Below are positions 10,133 through 19,313 of a stretch of 29,537 nt of DNA, piece by piece. The notes below the pieces were generated by a model that saw only the letters and a list, made by a program, of their open reading frames with translations, made no database searches and had not been told where the DNA came from. The first letter of the stretch is position 1; every line of letters begins with the position of its first letter. The DNA comes from Terana coerulea (taxonomy: Eukaryota > Basidiomycota > Agaricomycetes > Polyporales > Phanerochaetaceae): the NCBI GenBank assembly GCA_024811115.1, contig JAKOGH010000323.1, forward strand, positions 1 through 29,537, read 5' to 3'. The translations under genes were made by a program, and so were the position numbers.

Positions 10133-10598
10133 TTAAACGAAATGGCTGTGGATGGTGGTAGTGATGACACCAGCAAGAGTCAGGTCATAGATGGAGCCAA
10201 GTTGGAATTGCGAGGCTATGGTGGGTGTGAGCGGCTTAGAGATCCTGCCCTGTGCAACAACAATGCATTTCTCAGCGTTCATCTAGCAAGAGACAGCAGT
10301 GGACAGTGAACTTAGCATGAGTGTGCCTGGTAACACAGAAACTTGGTTGGCTGCCTGAGGTACTCACCGTAGCGCGTATGGCACCGCCTAAGGTCCCAAT
10401 GCGCCCTGCCCCCATAATCGCTGACATGATCGGTGATACACTGGTAAGCGCTCTGAGCGTGGAAACCCCAGAAATTGCCTTTTTGTCACTATGCTCTACG
10501 ATCGCACTAGGACCCTGGACTCCACCCCCAAAGCTCCGAGCCGTCGACGTCCCTGACCTACTCTCCCCAAGATACTCAGAACGGCGCCCCTCTGTCAC
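10133..10598 (-). CDS. Spliced gene fragment, unknown function
   Basis: The minus-strand exon 10598-10368 is open for 77 codons and ends GCCATACGCGCTACG before a GTGAGT donor. The proposed 85-base intron, 10367-10283, contains CATGCTAAG as a possible branch and ends TCTCTTGCTAG. Exon 10282-10133 then continues in phase for 49 codons (MNAEKCIVVAQGRISKPLTP...) to TAA. The intron length is not a multiple of three, so the maintained frame supports it. There is no ATG at the 5' end, where a CAG acceptor near 10590 may join an earlier exon. A GAGRIG near the end of exon 1 recalls a dinucleotide-binding turn, but nothing else supports that. A further open stretch (10176-9985, ending DFTKLNVDTCTVAAN) may be a last exon. 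Confidence 0.35.
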
Positions 10599-10639
10599 GA
10601 CAGTCTAGAATCTGCGTAGTCCCTCGCGAACAAGCAGTG

Positions 10640-11590
10640 TGGTCACCAGCCCAAAAGATGCAGGCCACGTCAGCCCCGGCGAGCTCCTGCCCTGGACTTA
10701 GGCACGTACCTAACTATGATCAAGACAGCGACACTGCGTTATGCGCCACCCCACAAGTCATTCCCGCCCAGAGCACACAGACGGTATCTAACTGGTCCCG
10801 CACTGTGTCTCATAGGTGCTCGGTGCCTGTGTGGCACATGGCATATTCCTGGTTAGTGTATCCCAACTCGGTCTTTCCTTATCCGTACCACTTTTGTATC
10901 CAAACCGCTTCCTTCATTCTCTCTCGGACGCGTCCATTAGCTCTGGCTGTTAGGTACCGGGCCTGTATAAATACTCTATACATACTTTCTGCAAATACAA
11001 GTTACCTTTCCTCTCTTCACGCCCCCCGCTACGCGTTAAGACTACAAGCACATTGGTGCTTCTTAGGTATCCCGCTCTCGTCTAGTACTTGTCTCGCTTG
11101 TTGGCTGTGTGGTTTGACTCAACGTCGGAGTCTTGCCCCGGTCCCCTCATACGTCGTCCCCAAAGTCTCTCAGCTTCGGTGCTCTCTTCCCTGGTCTCCG
11201 TTACAGACCTTTGCCCGACCATTACCTCCCTGAGGTCTTTGGTCCCCAACTCCTGCTGGCACTTCGGCCGCAGAGTTGAAGTGACGTCCCCACTCACACA
11301 TAAAACCGCTCCCCAACTTGGTGCTTTGGCCCGAGCCCGCTGTCTGTTGGGTTAGGGTTAGGTGATCGCACCCAAGGCGTGGTGCAGCGTATCATCGGGC
11401 GGATGTGGAGCAGCAGCTGCCGCACCCACTGAACATGCAGGTGGAGTTTGGTGTGCTCGTTGTTATCGCCGCTGCTGTGATGGTATAGTGTATTAAGCTC
11501 TTCAGGCCGTAATCTTCTGGTTCTGTCTGCCGCTGCCTGTCTGTTGTCTCTCACTCGTTAATGTCTCCCGGGATAGTGGCACACTCTCAC
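10640..11590. other. Mixed-composition interior of the 3.77-kb insertion with a TATA-like core promoter
   Basis: On the plus strand TGTATAAATACT (about 10967-10978) is followed by a C/T-rich tract (11007-11028), as in fungal core promoters or LTR R regions. CACATTGGTGCTTC at 11050-11063 resembles a primer-site junction, so a decayed LTR is possible. Both strands carry protein-like open frames (minus 11554-11294 and 11297-11082; plus 10637-11233), none with a recognised domain. A short GGGTTAGGGTTAGG lies at 11348-11361. I cannot decide between promoter plus gene and solo LTR. Confidence 0.3.
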
Positions 11591-11759
11591 CTAGATCCCT
11601 CCTGCACTTCCATCATGTCTTGCTCTCTTTTCATTACCCTGCATGCTTGCATGGTAGTCATAGTTTATAGAAGTATGAGAAGAGTGGAGGGTGGACTTAG
11701 GAGAGCATAAGGAGCGAAGGAACAGAAGGACATGATCACGCAAGGGAGTGATCAATTGG

Positions 11760-12737
11760 TAAGCACCCGTCATTTGGAGAGCACCGCAATCGGCACATGC
11801 AGCTACTTCCACGCCACTACTGTTGACTAGAGACTGTACACAGTATGCATACCATTGGATCTCTAGGTTGCAGCATGGACAGTCCACCACTACTAACCTC
11901 TTCTTTGCCGTCTCCTCCTCCCTCACGCTCTCACTTGTCCTCACCCCGTTGCAGCTTAGGTCCTGCTATCATGCAATCTGGAGTGTCAGCGCTGTGCAAA
12001 ACAATTACAGCGGGTCTCAGTGCTTGAAGCGTGCCAATGCTGTTATGTGTACAGCATGGTGGATGGGAGGTATCCAATAGTACAAGGGGCTGCTAGTAGT
12101 AGCGGAATTAAGGTATGCCTGTTGCCACGTGTTTTTGTTCATGTTCTTTCCCTACCATTCCTTGCTCTAAGTTGCTCGCCCGTACTATCAATGCTTTTGC
12201 AACGGTCAGTACAATTGTGCTCTTGCCTCTTGCTAACTTACATGTTTCTCCAGGTAGTTTCACCTTTTGCCATCATTTGGCATTTCCTTCGCGAAACCAA
12301 CCTGGCCCTATATGTTTGATAGTCAATGGTGACGAGAGCACTACTAGTAAGTGCATGCATCAGTTTGCATTGCTGTCAACGCAGTTTGCATATTGCGCTT
12401 ATTGTCTAATATCACCACTCTCAAGAATAGTGTGCAACATTTGGCACCAAGTGAGGTCTTCACCGCTGCCATCAACTGCAAGGTGAGCTTCCTTTTGTTT
12501 GTAATAGTGCAGCTGGACATTGTTTCTCACAGCTGCTACAGAGCCTCAGCACTTCCTGCTAGGGCAGTTGCTGCTCTGACGAGGGCAACTGCTATCACTC
12601 CGACCTGCACCACCACCCTCGCGAGTTTTACCGGCACCCACTACTGGCAAGCCGACCTAACTCGCAGCAGATCTCTCTGTCAGGACTCCATTATTGCTGT
12701 GCCCGCCAATAATGAGATGGAGGCTTGTTGGCTATAA
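11760..12737 (+). CDS. Possible multi-intron gene or its remnant, unknown function
   Basis: Several well-formed plus-strand introns are visible. 11843-11954 has donor GTATGC, branch CTACTAAC, a long pyrimidine tract and GTTGCAG. 12113-12253 has donor GTATGC, TGCTAAC at 12231-12237 and TTTCTCCAG. 12483-12532 has GTGAGC and TTTCTCACAG. Exonic stretches include a Cys-rich CNLECQRCAKQL...ACQCC region (about 11975-12112) and NSVQHLAPSEVFTAAINCK before the third intron. I could not chain all exons in one frame without a stop, so it may be decayed, non-coding or mis-assembled by me. An opposing minus-strand frame (11944-11591, CPCCNLEIQ...CADCG) also looks protein-like. No family recognised. Confidence 0.3.
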
Positions 12738-13138
12738 TTGCACATGGGTCATTGGTGGTGTTATAGGCATTGAGGGCCAGCGTGGACCCAAGCTGGTGTT
12801 TCTACACTATCTTCCATGTAACTTACATAGAATTGTTTCAATGTTTATTGCTAATACTAGATCTTACCTTATCCAAGTAATTTATTAAGTAGCAGACAGT
12901 CTATGATGCTCGCAGTGTATGAGTAGTAATCAATTAGGTTCTATTTAGCTAAGAGCAGCACCCAAGCAGGGCCAGATTAGCTCTATATTAGTGCTATACT
13001 TTTACCTAATCAGCTAAATTAGCCATGGATCTTACTAACTAGCACTATTCCTCTAACCAGGCTATTTAGGCTATATAGTGCTTATCTAGCAGAAAAGGGC
13101 TAAAGTGGTATACATTAGGTTGTGAGGTTTTTCAAATG
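12738..13138. other. AT-rich right end of the 3.77-kb insertion, no gene
   Basis: The plus-strand frame closes at 12737. Beyond about 12880 the sequence becomes AT-rich with repeated TTAGCTA, CTAATTAG and CTATTTAG-like words up to the inverted terminus at 13138. No coding frame is seen. Confidence 0.45.
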
Positions 13139-13990
13139 CACTTAGCCCACTCATGTTCCACTTTGTTCTAAGCATATTTGTCGCATGCATGGGCGCATTC
13201 CTGCTCTTTGTAGGCTTCTGTTGGAGGTACGTCACCATAAGTGTTGTTTGGTTGATGCCGGCTGTCTAGCGTTCTGCCTTTGAGGTTTCGGAGCTCGGAA
13301 TAGGTTGTGGTGTGGGACCACGGTAAAAATTCGCGTCTTTGCCTCGGATTCATTAGGCTAGAACTACGTAGTCTTGGCTGTGGAGGTGGTGGGCACATAA
13401 CAAAGCCAAGTTTGTCAGAGTTCAGATGCTGGAATGCCAGTGATACCAGTGTTGGGTCTTCGTAGAGATCCTCATCATAGCCATCATAATGTGCATCAGG
13501 CACCAGTGGATTATATAGTGGATCTAAGGGATTGTATAGAGATCTGATCATGTGAGATCAAATCAATACTATCTTCAGGGAAGTATCACTCTAGATCAGA
13601 ATCTAGATCTAGGCTCGGCTCAGGTTGAGTAGGTAGTTTAGCTAGTGCGGATTCTGTGCATGATCACTGGTCTCTCGCCTGGGAAAGGAAGTCTCATCAA
13701 AGGTGATGTTGCGTACAACAATGATAGAGCAGGTAGATGGATCCTAGAATTCGTAACCCTTTATTTCTATTTTATACCCAACGAAGATCATCACTTTGGC
13801 TTTCACCTGAAGCTTATTGACCCTCACATCCTTGTGGATGTGAATGTAGGCTTTGCAGCCAAAAACTCTAAAGTACAATACATCCAGACTCGTACAATCT
13901 CAAACTGTGATTGGCACCTTCTACCGGTGCCTTCTGAGTGGTTGCTGGTTATAGATGTGCATGGCAGTCTCAACAGCTAGTTTCCAGAAG
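13139..13990 (-). pseudogene. copia-2 integrase C-terminus and linker
   Basis: Minus-strand translation from about 13990 gives TSLDVLYFRVFGCKAYIHIH (the FGC motif after the integrase core), then FVGYKIEIKGYEFQDPSTCS and VVRNITFDETSFP. These are the usual copia integrase C-terminal motifs with the Y-x-F-x-D-P box. The Pro/Asp/Tyr-rich linker follows as a clean 127-codon frame (13551-13168, SLYNPLDPLYNPLVPDAHYD). The insertion boundary is reached at 13138. Confidence 0.82.
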
Positions 13991-14600
13991 CCTAATGATA
14001 GCCCTGCGTGATGACGCATAGCTTCGGCTTTATTGATGATGGTCTGCTGCCAGCGCTCCACTCTATCGTTCTACTGTGGCATTCTCGCAACTGAGAGTTT
14101 GCACTTGATTCCTCTTTCTGACAAGTAGTTGTTAAATTCCTAACTTAAAAACTCCCCCCTTCAATTGGAACGGGTTGCTTTAATCCTCCGATTGAGTTGA
14201 TTTTTTGCCCAAGCGACATAGTTCTTTGAAGGTAATGAGGGTTTGAGACTTTTGCTTAAGAACCAGCAAAGTCCAAAGCTAGAGTAATCGTTCAATGTAG
14301 TCAGCATGTAGTGGTAACTATCAATGGAATTGGCTGGATATTCAACTAGATCTATGTGAATGAGATCTAACAGATTTGATGTTCGCAACTCTGAAGCGGG
14401 AAAAGGCACGCACTTGGACTTGCCAAATTCACACCCATTACACGGGATGTCTTTTGCCAGTGCCTTAATGCGATCTGGTACTCCTTTAACATTTCCAGGA
14501 AGTTTCTCTACAGAAGACTTCCTGGTATGTCCAAAGCAGCAGTGCCAGAGATCATAATTGGTAGATGTTGATGTTCACGTCACAGAAATGGTGTGCGGCA
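13991..14600 (-). pseudogene. copia-2 integrase zinc finger and catalytic core, broken
   Basis: On the minus strand, LWHCCFGHTRK (two His) and DIPCNGCEFGKSKCVPFP (two Cys) form the HHCC finger (about 14560-14400). The core begins LLDLIHIDLVEYP with the first catalytic Asp and continues LTTLNDYSSFGLCWFL. The region around 14100-14040, read across two frames, carries the S-V-A-R-x-P-Q-x-N motif with its Glu followed by the R-x-E-R-W segment. The N-terminal core is open over 14409-14161; after that frameshifts break it. It would insert element cDNA; this copy is dead. Confidence 0.83.
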
Positions 14601-14724
14601 TAGCTTCAGGGGCTGTATCAGCTTTAACAAATTCTTTGTGTGTCAACACAGTGGCTTGTAACTAGTATAGGCGATCAAACAAATTATATTGGGCCTCAAA
14701 AAGAATTGGGCCAGTTAAACTATA

Positions 14725-15018
14725 TTAGTAAAGGGAAGGTGTCTTGCCATATATGTGAATGTGATGTCCTTTCTTGATTGATACGCATGGTGTGAAGAAG
14801 TGTCTGTCCGCTTGAGGAATACAGAGCACTTCTGTGAGAAGAAGATGGTAAGTTTTGCCATTAACCTGTACCTGCAACACCATGGTGCCATAGCCCATGA
14901 TGCTTAGAGTTTGTTGTTTTCCTGCTATTTTCACTATACCCAGCATCGCAAATTCATGATAGCGGACAAAGTTGCATTTATCATGTGTCACATGAGCTGT
15001 GCAACCCGAGTCTATCAT
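14725..15018 (-). pseudogene. copia-2 aspartic protease
   Basis: The 97-codon minus-strand frame begins MIDSGCTAHVTHDKCNFVRY, the copia protease active site (D-S-G-C-T-x-H). It continues through GYGTMVLQVQVNGKTYHLLL and VLCIPQ, the conserved flap and C-terminal strands. Length and order fit the copia family. It lies between gag and the integrase zinc finger, as expected, and has no independent start outside the polyprotein. Confidence 0.87.
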
Positions 15019-16086
15019 TCACTTTGTATGCTTATCATACGTAGAGTACAAAGAAACAGTAATGGATTTCAAAGACGATGATGGTACAGCAGGTAATTCA
15101 ACAATTTCTATGCTAGATATGGTGGCGGCAGCATTGTTGTTATTTCTCCCTCTTCTCCTCCTCCTTCTTTGGCCTTAATTGCTATTCCTGTTGTTGTTGT
15201 TATTGCCATTACTGTTACTGCCCTTGTTAGAGTTGCCATTGTTGGAGTTGCTATTGCCATTGTTACCAGAGTTGGAGTTGCCATTAGAATTACTCCCACT
15301 CAAGCCAGGCTGCTGGTTCGGGCGCGTGCCCTTGTCCCAGTATTGCTCGGTGGTGTAATTTGTCTCCTTCTTGCACTTAGCACAGTATTTCGAGTGCTTA
15401 GGTGTGTTGGAGGCATGAGCAATCTGGGTCTAGTTGGCGACATGGCAAGACACCTCCTTAATAATTTTGGGCTTGATGTCGCTTGGCTTGAGTGTACTCA
15501 GGTCCTAAACAGTCGCAAGGATGGTGCCGGCGATAGCTTGATATGACGAAGGCATGCAATTAATGATCATGAGAGCAAGGAGTTGGTCCGAGATAGCAAT
15601 ACCGATATTGACGACGTGAGCGGCGGCCTTGATCATAGTGTCAATCTGAGGGCCAATTGCAGACTTTTCAAATAGCTATGCATTGAACAGCTTCTAAAAG
15701 GTAACAAAGGCGCCGTTGGCTCTGGGCTTCTTGTACTCCAACTTGAGAGTGAGCCAGGCAGCTAGGGCGGTGTATTAATTTGCCATATGGTGCTTAATGT
15801 TAGCCGCCATGTACATCTGAATGATGCCTAGCACTTTGTCATTTTTCTCATTTCATTCGGCTTGAGCGGTTAGCTCAGCTTCTGTGGGCATTGCTGCGTT
15901 AGCGGGAGTTAAGTGAGGCATGCCAGGCCGCAGCGTCACAGCCGTCGACCTATAGCCCTCGATCATGAACCAAACTCCAGTGTAGCGAGCGAACACTTTG
16001 ACAGTGTCTGCTCACTCATGGTAGTTAGTGCTATTAAATGTGGGCAAGGCCTTTTCAACCTTGACCTTATCCAAAGAAGAGGACAT
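15019..16086 (-). pseudogene. copia-2 gag, broken
   Basis: ATG at 16086 opens MSSSLDKVKVEKALPTFN, then NYHE and a TGA (16014-16012) exactly where copia gag has Trp of the N-Y-x-x-W motif. The capsid-like helical domain continues through TLKLEYKKPRANGAFVTF and ISDQLLALMIINCMPSSYQA with several further stops. A decayed zinc knuckle (YCAKCKKETNYTTEQYW, near 15370-15320) lacks its His and last Cys. The tail is an Asn/Ser/Gly run encoded by aac/agt/ggc repeats (about 15300-15130), which in the antisense direction appears as a Val/Ile-rich frame. Gag would form the particle. Confidence 0.83.
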
Positions 16087-16690
16087 AATCAGTGTTTATT
16101 GATAAGATGAGTAAACGTCTGTCTAAGCTAAACTTGTCAAGTGTGGCTTGCCACATGATCTCAAGAGACGAGAGATTCAAATCCGATAACTTGGATACTG
16201 ATAGTTTGGGTCAGCAATAGATATTGTCATTAACCTCAATAATGTACGGTTCTGGGTCATTGTATTCATGAGGAAAAAGAAGTGTAATTGATTCCCCTCG
16301 TCATCTCCTGAGTCATAGTGTGAAGTTGTGTAAGGACAGTGCGTGAAAGTATTTGTTGTAACAGAATTCTTCAGAAGTGAAGAATTTCTCTAACGCGCAC
16401 TCGACTGGTGTAAGAAAACTTTTGGCTGGTGTGCCTGAGTTCCTAAACTAGTTGCACTCAGGTTGAGTGCTTTGTATATTCAACCTTTTCCGGAATTGTG
16501 TGACAGTTTTGGAAGTTCCTCTGACATGGTAGGTGCTATGTAGCAAACCACTTTAGATCCGCGAAGCTGTAATTGCTGATTGAGCGGATAGAGTTGGGTG
16601 ATGACGCATTCCGATTTTCAAACAGTTCAATAAACACTTCAGATATACACAAGATATACAAAAGACGCGTAGTACTATTTAATTCTCGTG
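16087..16690 (-). other. Possible decayed coding sequence or copia-2 5' leader/LTR region
   Basis: This should contain the copia-2 leader and 5' LTR, but no partner LTR survives to define them. Minus-strand frames are unusually open in succession: 16700-16540 (LYILCISEVFIELFENRNAS, SISNYSFADLKWFA), 16560-16320 (LTPVECALEKFFTSEEFCYN) and 16310-16100 (DPEPYIIEVNDNIYC, LEIMWQATLDKFSLDRRLL). They change frame twice and match no family I know. Chance openness in AT-rich DNA is possible. Confidence 0.25.
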
Positions 16691-17340
16691 ATCTTACAAT
16701 TTCTCAAGTAATTCCTCCTCAAAACCGCTGCAAAGTGCTTGGATAATATAAGTCTGGTTTTTACGCAGACCCTTGAAGGTGATATCACCAATAGCCCTTA
16801 AACCGAAATTCCATGCCTGAAATTCCTCCCTCTTTCTATCCTTTCCAGTATCCTTCAGCAAATGCAAAAGATGCATTAGCTAGTAAATTAGCTGTTGAAA
16901 ATCACAGATGAGTCAGAGATTGAGTGATGCATCCCATGTAAAGTTCTTAAAAATATCCAAGCACTTGAGTGTAGCGCTGAACTTTGGTTTGAAGATTCGG
17001 ATGAGGTCAGATGCGGTTAACTTCTTGAAGTTGAGAAGTACTGGCTTTGATGCAATGGAAGTGTAGGTTAGGGCGGGTAGTACTAAAAGCCTCTCAGTGA
17101 GAGTAGGCTTGGCGGGACTGGCTAGAATGCGAGCACACTTGGCTTTCTTCTCTTGTGCTCAGTACCGATTGCAGACTCAGCTGTTCGACCAGCAATCTCA
17201 GCATCTGTAGGGAGCTTAGCGCAGGTGAAATGAAAGAGTTGGCCGGGACGCTTGAGGCCTGCAAAACTGATGTGATTAGCACAGCTCTCCTTCACATGGA
17301 ATTGGTCAATTTGTTCTTCGCGACAGAAAGGCTAGAGTAG
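16691..17340 (-). other. Unrecognised minus-strand open frames
   Basis: The frame 16876-16694 encodes a lysine-rich segment (LLKDTGKDRKREEFQAWNFG, then FKGLRKNQTYIIQALCSGFE). In the same frame upstream, across two stops (about 17080-16880), is LNFKKLTASDLIRIFKPKFS...LKCLDIFKNFTWDASLN. The combination looks like one decayed protein of unknown family running toward 16100. No start, intron or domain can be fixed. Confidence 0.3.
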
Positions 17341-17887
17341 AATTGAGCGAGTTCGCTAGCACTATGTGTTACACATGTATATAGTCAAAGACTATTCTCT
17401 GCCGCCTAATATCAACGAGACTTACTCATTAATATAAGGGTATAAACTTTGGTAAAACGGAGTTCTGGAGATAAATGTGTGGGAATATAGCAAATATAAC
17501 CAGAAAAGTTGTCAGAGGTAACAATGTAGAAGTTTAGAGCTCGGGGCTCATAATCTAAGATTATGGAAATGATTGAACTTAGGTATATTCAGCATATTCA
17601 GCTTGGTATATATATAAGTAATGTAGGACCCCTGGAACTACTCGGACTCCTGGTACAATACTCAGGTCTATCTAAATACAGTAATCTACGCATATGGCGT
17701 GTGGAGAGAGGTCAGGAAACTCTACTCTAGTTCATGGAATATCTGAGGTTGTACTCTGGATCTCCTATGCCTATATTAGGCAATAGTCCTTGTGGCGCTG
17801 ATAAGCGCTCGTATATAGCAGTGTCTAGGCGCTTATATTCTGACAGCTATGCATTCAATATTCCATGCCAGCAAGCTAGCCACTTAC
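17341..17887. other. No gene recognised
   Basis: AT-rich sequence with scattered stops on both strands. A TATATATATAAG run lies near 17604-17615 and is followed at 17620 by TGTAGGACCCC, which could be the start of an unrelated LTR, but no matching end or second copy is present. The gypsy integrase tail becomes readable from 17888. Confidence 0.4.
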
Positions 17888-18105
17888 AACAAACCTTCCA
17901 TACCAGGGCCAGAAGCCCTTAATATCTAAGCCAGTTATGATTAAAGGACACAAAGAATGGGAAGTTGAGAAGATCTTACAACAATGCCAACACAATAGAA
18001 AAACTCAATATCTGGTGCAATGGAAGGGTTACAGACGCAATGAAGTCACTTGGGAAAATGAAGACAACGTCAAGAACGCTAAGCAAGCTGTTTAAGACTA
18101 CCTTA
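17888..18105 (+). pseudogene. Ty3/gypsy integrase C-terminus with chromodomain
   Basis: One frame reads LPYQGQKPLISKPVMIKG, then HKEWEVEKIL, TQYLVQWKGY and VTWENEDNVKNAKQAV, with a TAG just before DYL. This is a canonical chromodomain: E-W-E-V-E-K-I-L strand, Y-L-V-x-W-K-G-Y and the T-W-E-x-E-x-N aromatic cage strand. Its place after an integrase tail marks a chromovirus, the Ty3/gypsy clade whose integrase carries a histone-reading module that can direct insertion to marked chromatin. Everything upstream (protease, RT, most of integrase) is absent from this fragment. The next domain begins in another frame. Confidence 0.85.
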
Positions 18106-18546
18106 GACAAAACTGACAAGCTCGCGCGAGCAGTTGAGTTCGAAGAGGATGTTACTCTGACACTATTGCAGCGGGACTCTATGCTCCAAGTCAAACTTAT
18201 TGGTGGTCAAACCTCTACTCGCATCTTCAAAGGAGCAGCTGGACTTACGCTGCATGCCTACCACAATCACGCAGTTAAATCCAACTCATAGACAATAGTG
18301 CCTATCAGCATTAAAATCCAGCTGCCAAGTGGAACTTATGATCGTATTACGTCATGCAAACGACTTTCTGATAAAAGAGTTGAAGCAGTTACCAAAGTGA
18401 TCGACTGCAACTACAAAGACGAGATACAAGTAACCCTTGTAAACAACAGCAACTTCGACTTTGTAGTCAAAATTGGCAATCAGGTGGCTCAGCTCATCAT
18501 TGAACAGATTGAGGATGTCGACATTGAAGTAGTCGGTCTACGATAA
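18106..18546 (+). pseudogene. dUTPase domain at the C-terminus of the gypsy polyprotein
   Basis: The frame 18106-18546 is broken only by a TAG at 18289-18291. It carries trimeric dUTPase motifs in order: LQVKLIGG and AAGLTLHA (motif 1 region), VPISIKIQLPSGTYDRI leading to a degenerate motif 2 (SCKRLSDKR in place of P-R-S-G-L), KVIDCNYKDEIQVTLVN (motif 3, with the catalytic Asp context), then FDFVVKIGNQVAQLIIEQI (motif 4). The Gly-rich motif 5 is missing; the frame ends DIEVVGLR. dUTPase hydrolyses dUTP and limits uracil in cDNA. dUTPase-bearing Ty3/gypsy elements have been reported from Phanerochaete chrysosporium. It is joined to the chromodomain by a frameshift. Confidence 0.8.
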
Positions 18547-18576
18547 GTTGGCAAATTCTCAACAGAGCTTAAACCT

Positions 18577-18589
18577 GAGGAGGGGGTAA
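18577..18589 (+). other. Polypurine tract of the + strand gypsy fragment
   Basis: GAGGAGGGGGTAA lies 30 bases after the dUTPase stop and directly before TGTCATAAA, the start of the LTR-derived unit. Confidence 0.65.
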
Positions 18590-19313
18590 TGTCATAAATT
18601 TCCCTCAGCGCTAGTCCACAGCGCTTAGAGTGTAACTTCAAGCCACAGGACATGTCACCAAGTCGTCACACAGTATTACAAGAGGCTAGATTAGTTCGCC
18701 ATGTGCTTGTTGCATGAACATTAGGGATATACCTTATACAAACGTGAGGATCCTATTACAAAATATAATACTCACCTGCTGTGATGGTTTGAAAGAGATG
18801 AGGGAAGCAGAGGGACTTGAGTAGAACAAGTAGAGTGGATATGAATTAATGATGTTGTTGAGTCTGGAGGTTTAGCCCACAGACCAGCCTTCTTATATAT
18901 GTGTAGAGAGACCCCAGACACTATCTAAGACCTCCAATACCATATGCTGACTGATACAGTCAGGTGATGTCTGACTAAGGCTCTAAAGCATACCATCGCT
19001 CTAACTCCCTTATCAGATCGGACCTAGCTATCATGCTAACATCAACACTATCTAAATGTTCTAATCGAGCTACTGTACACTACCAGTCCATGATGTCATA
19101 CTGATATCATACTGAGGTCATAGTCCAGAACAGTTCCAGACCTGAGTTCTGGATTCTATGTCTGTATAAGGCATATCCCTGATGTCCATGCAACAAGCAT
19201 ATGGCAAACTGATCTAGCCTTTTGTAACGCTGTGTGATGACTTGGTGACATGTTCCGTGGCTTGATGTTACACTCTAAGCGCTATGGACTAGCGCTGAGG
19301 GAAATTTATGACA
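18590..19313. repeat. Gypsy LTR-derived unit with 153-bp inverted ends
   Basis: It opens TGTCATAAATTTCCCTCAGC after a polypurine tract and closes in the inverted copy, GCTGAGGGAAATTTATGACA. The arms 18590-18742 and 19161-19313 match over their whole length with scattered transitions. The centre carries a TATATAAGAAGG box reading on the minus strand (about 18890) and GTGAGTATT-like sequence. On the left it joins a + strand gypsy 3' end, on the right a minus-strand gypsy RT start. It could be two LTR starts joined head-on, or an LTR naturally ending in inverted repeats. The flanking 5-mers do not match, so it is not a simple solo LTR. Confidence 0.6.

Larger units (their letters stand above)
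9374..13138. mobile_element. 3.77-kb unclassified insertion in copia-2 with short inverted ends
   Basis: The copia-2 reading stops at both edges and resumes on the other side in the same orientation and the right domain order (linker, then RT). The edges are inverted copies: CATTTGGAAAAAGCCCTCCT at 9374 and, on the other strand from 13138, CATTTGAAAAACCTCACAAC. Both flanks are AT-rich and carry repeated TTAGCTAA-like words (about 9420-9500 and 12940-13060), as subterminal transposase-binding regions often do. No transposase is recognised. A matching 2-base CA flanks both sides, too short to count as a target duplication. The interior has normal composition and intron-like signals. The superfamily is unknown. 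Confidence 0.55.

Noticed and set aside
10637..11233. 198-codon plus-strand open frame
   Set aside because: Spans a TATA-like promoter and pyrimidine tract, has no motif, and minus-strand frames overlap it. Kept only as part of an undecided region.
11348..11361. Telomere-like GGGTTAGGGTTAGG
   Set aside because: Only two TTAGGG units, so not a telomere or a convincing interstitial array. It could equally be a branch-site-rich intron end on the minus strand.
13645..13980. 111-codon plus-strand frame
   Set aside because: Antisense to the well-recognised copia-2 integrase C-terminus.
15169..15546. 125-codon plus-strand frame rich in Val and Ile
   Set aside because: Exactly antisense to the Asn/Ser/Gly repeat of copia-2 gag.
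18590..19313. Simple solo LTR
   Set aside because: The flanking five bases (GGTAA and GTAGC) do not match, and the flanks belong to opposite-strand gypsy halves.
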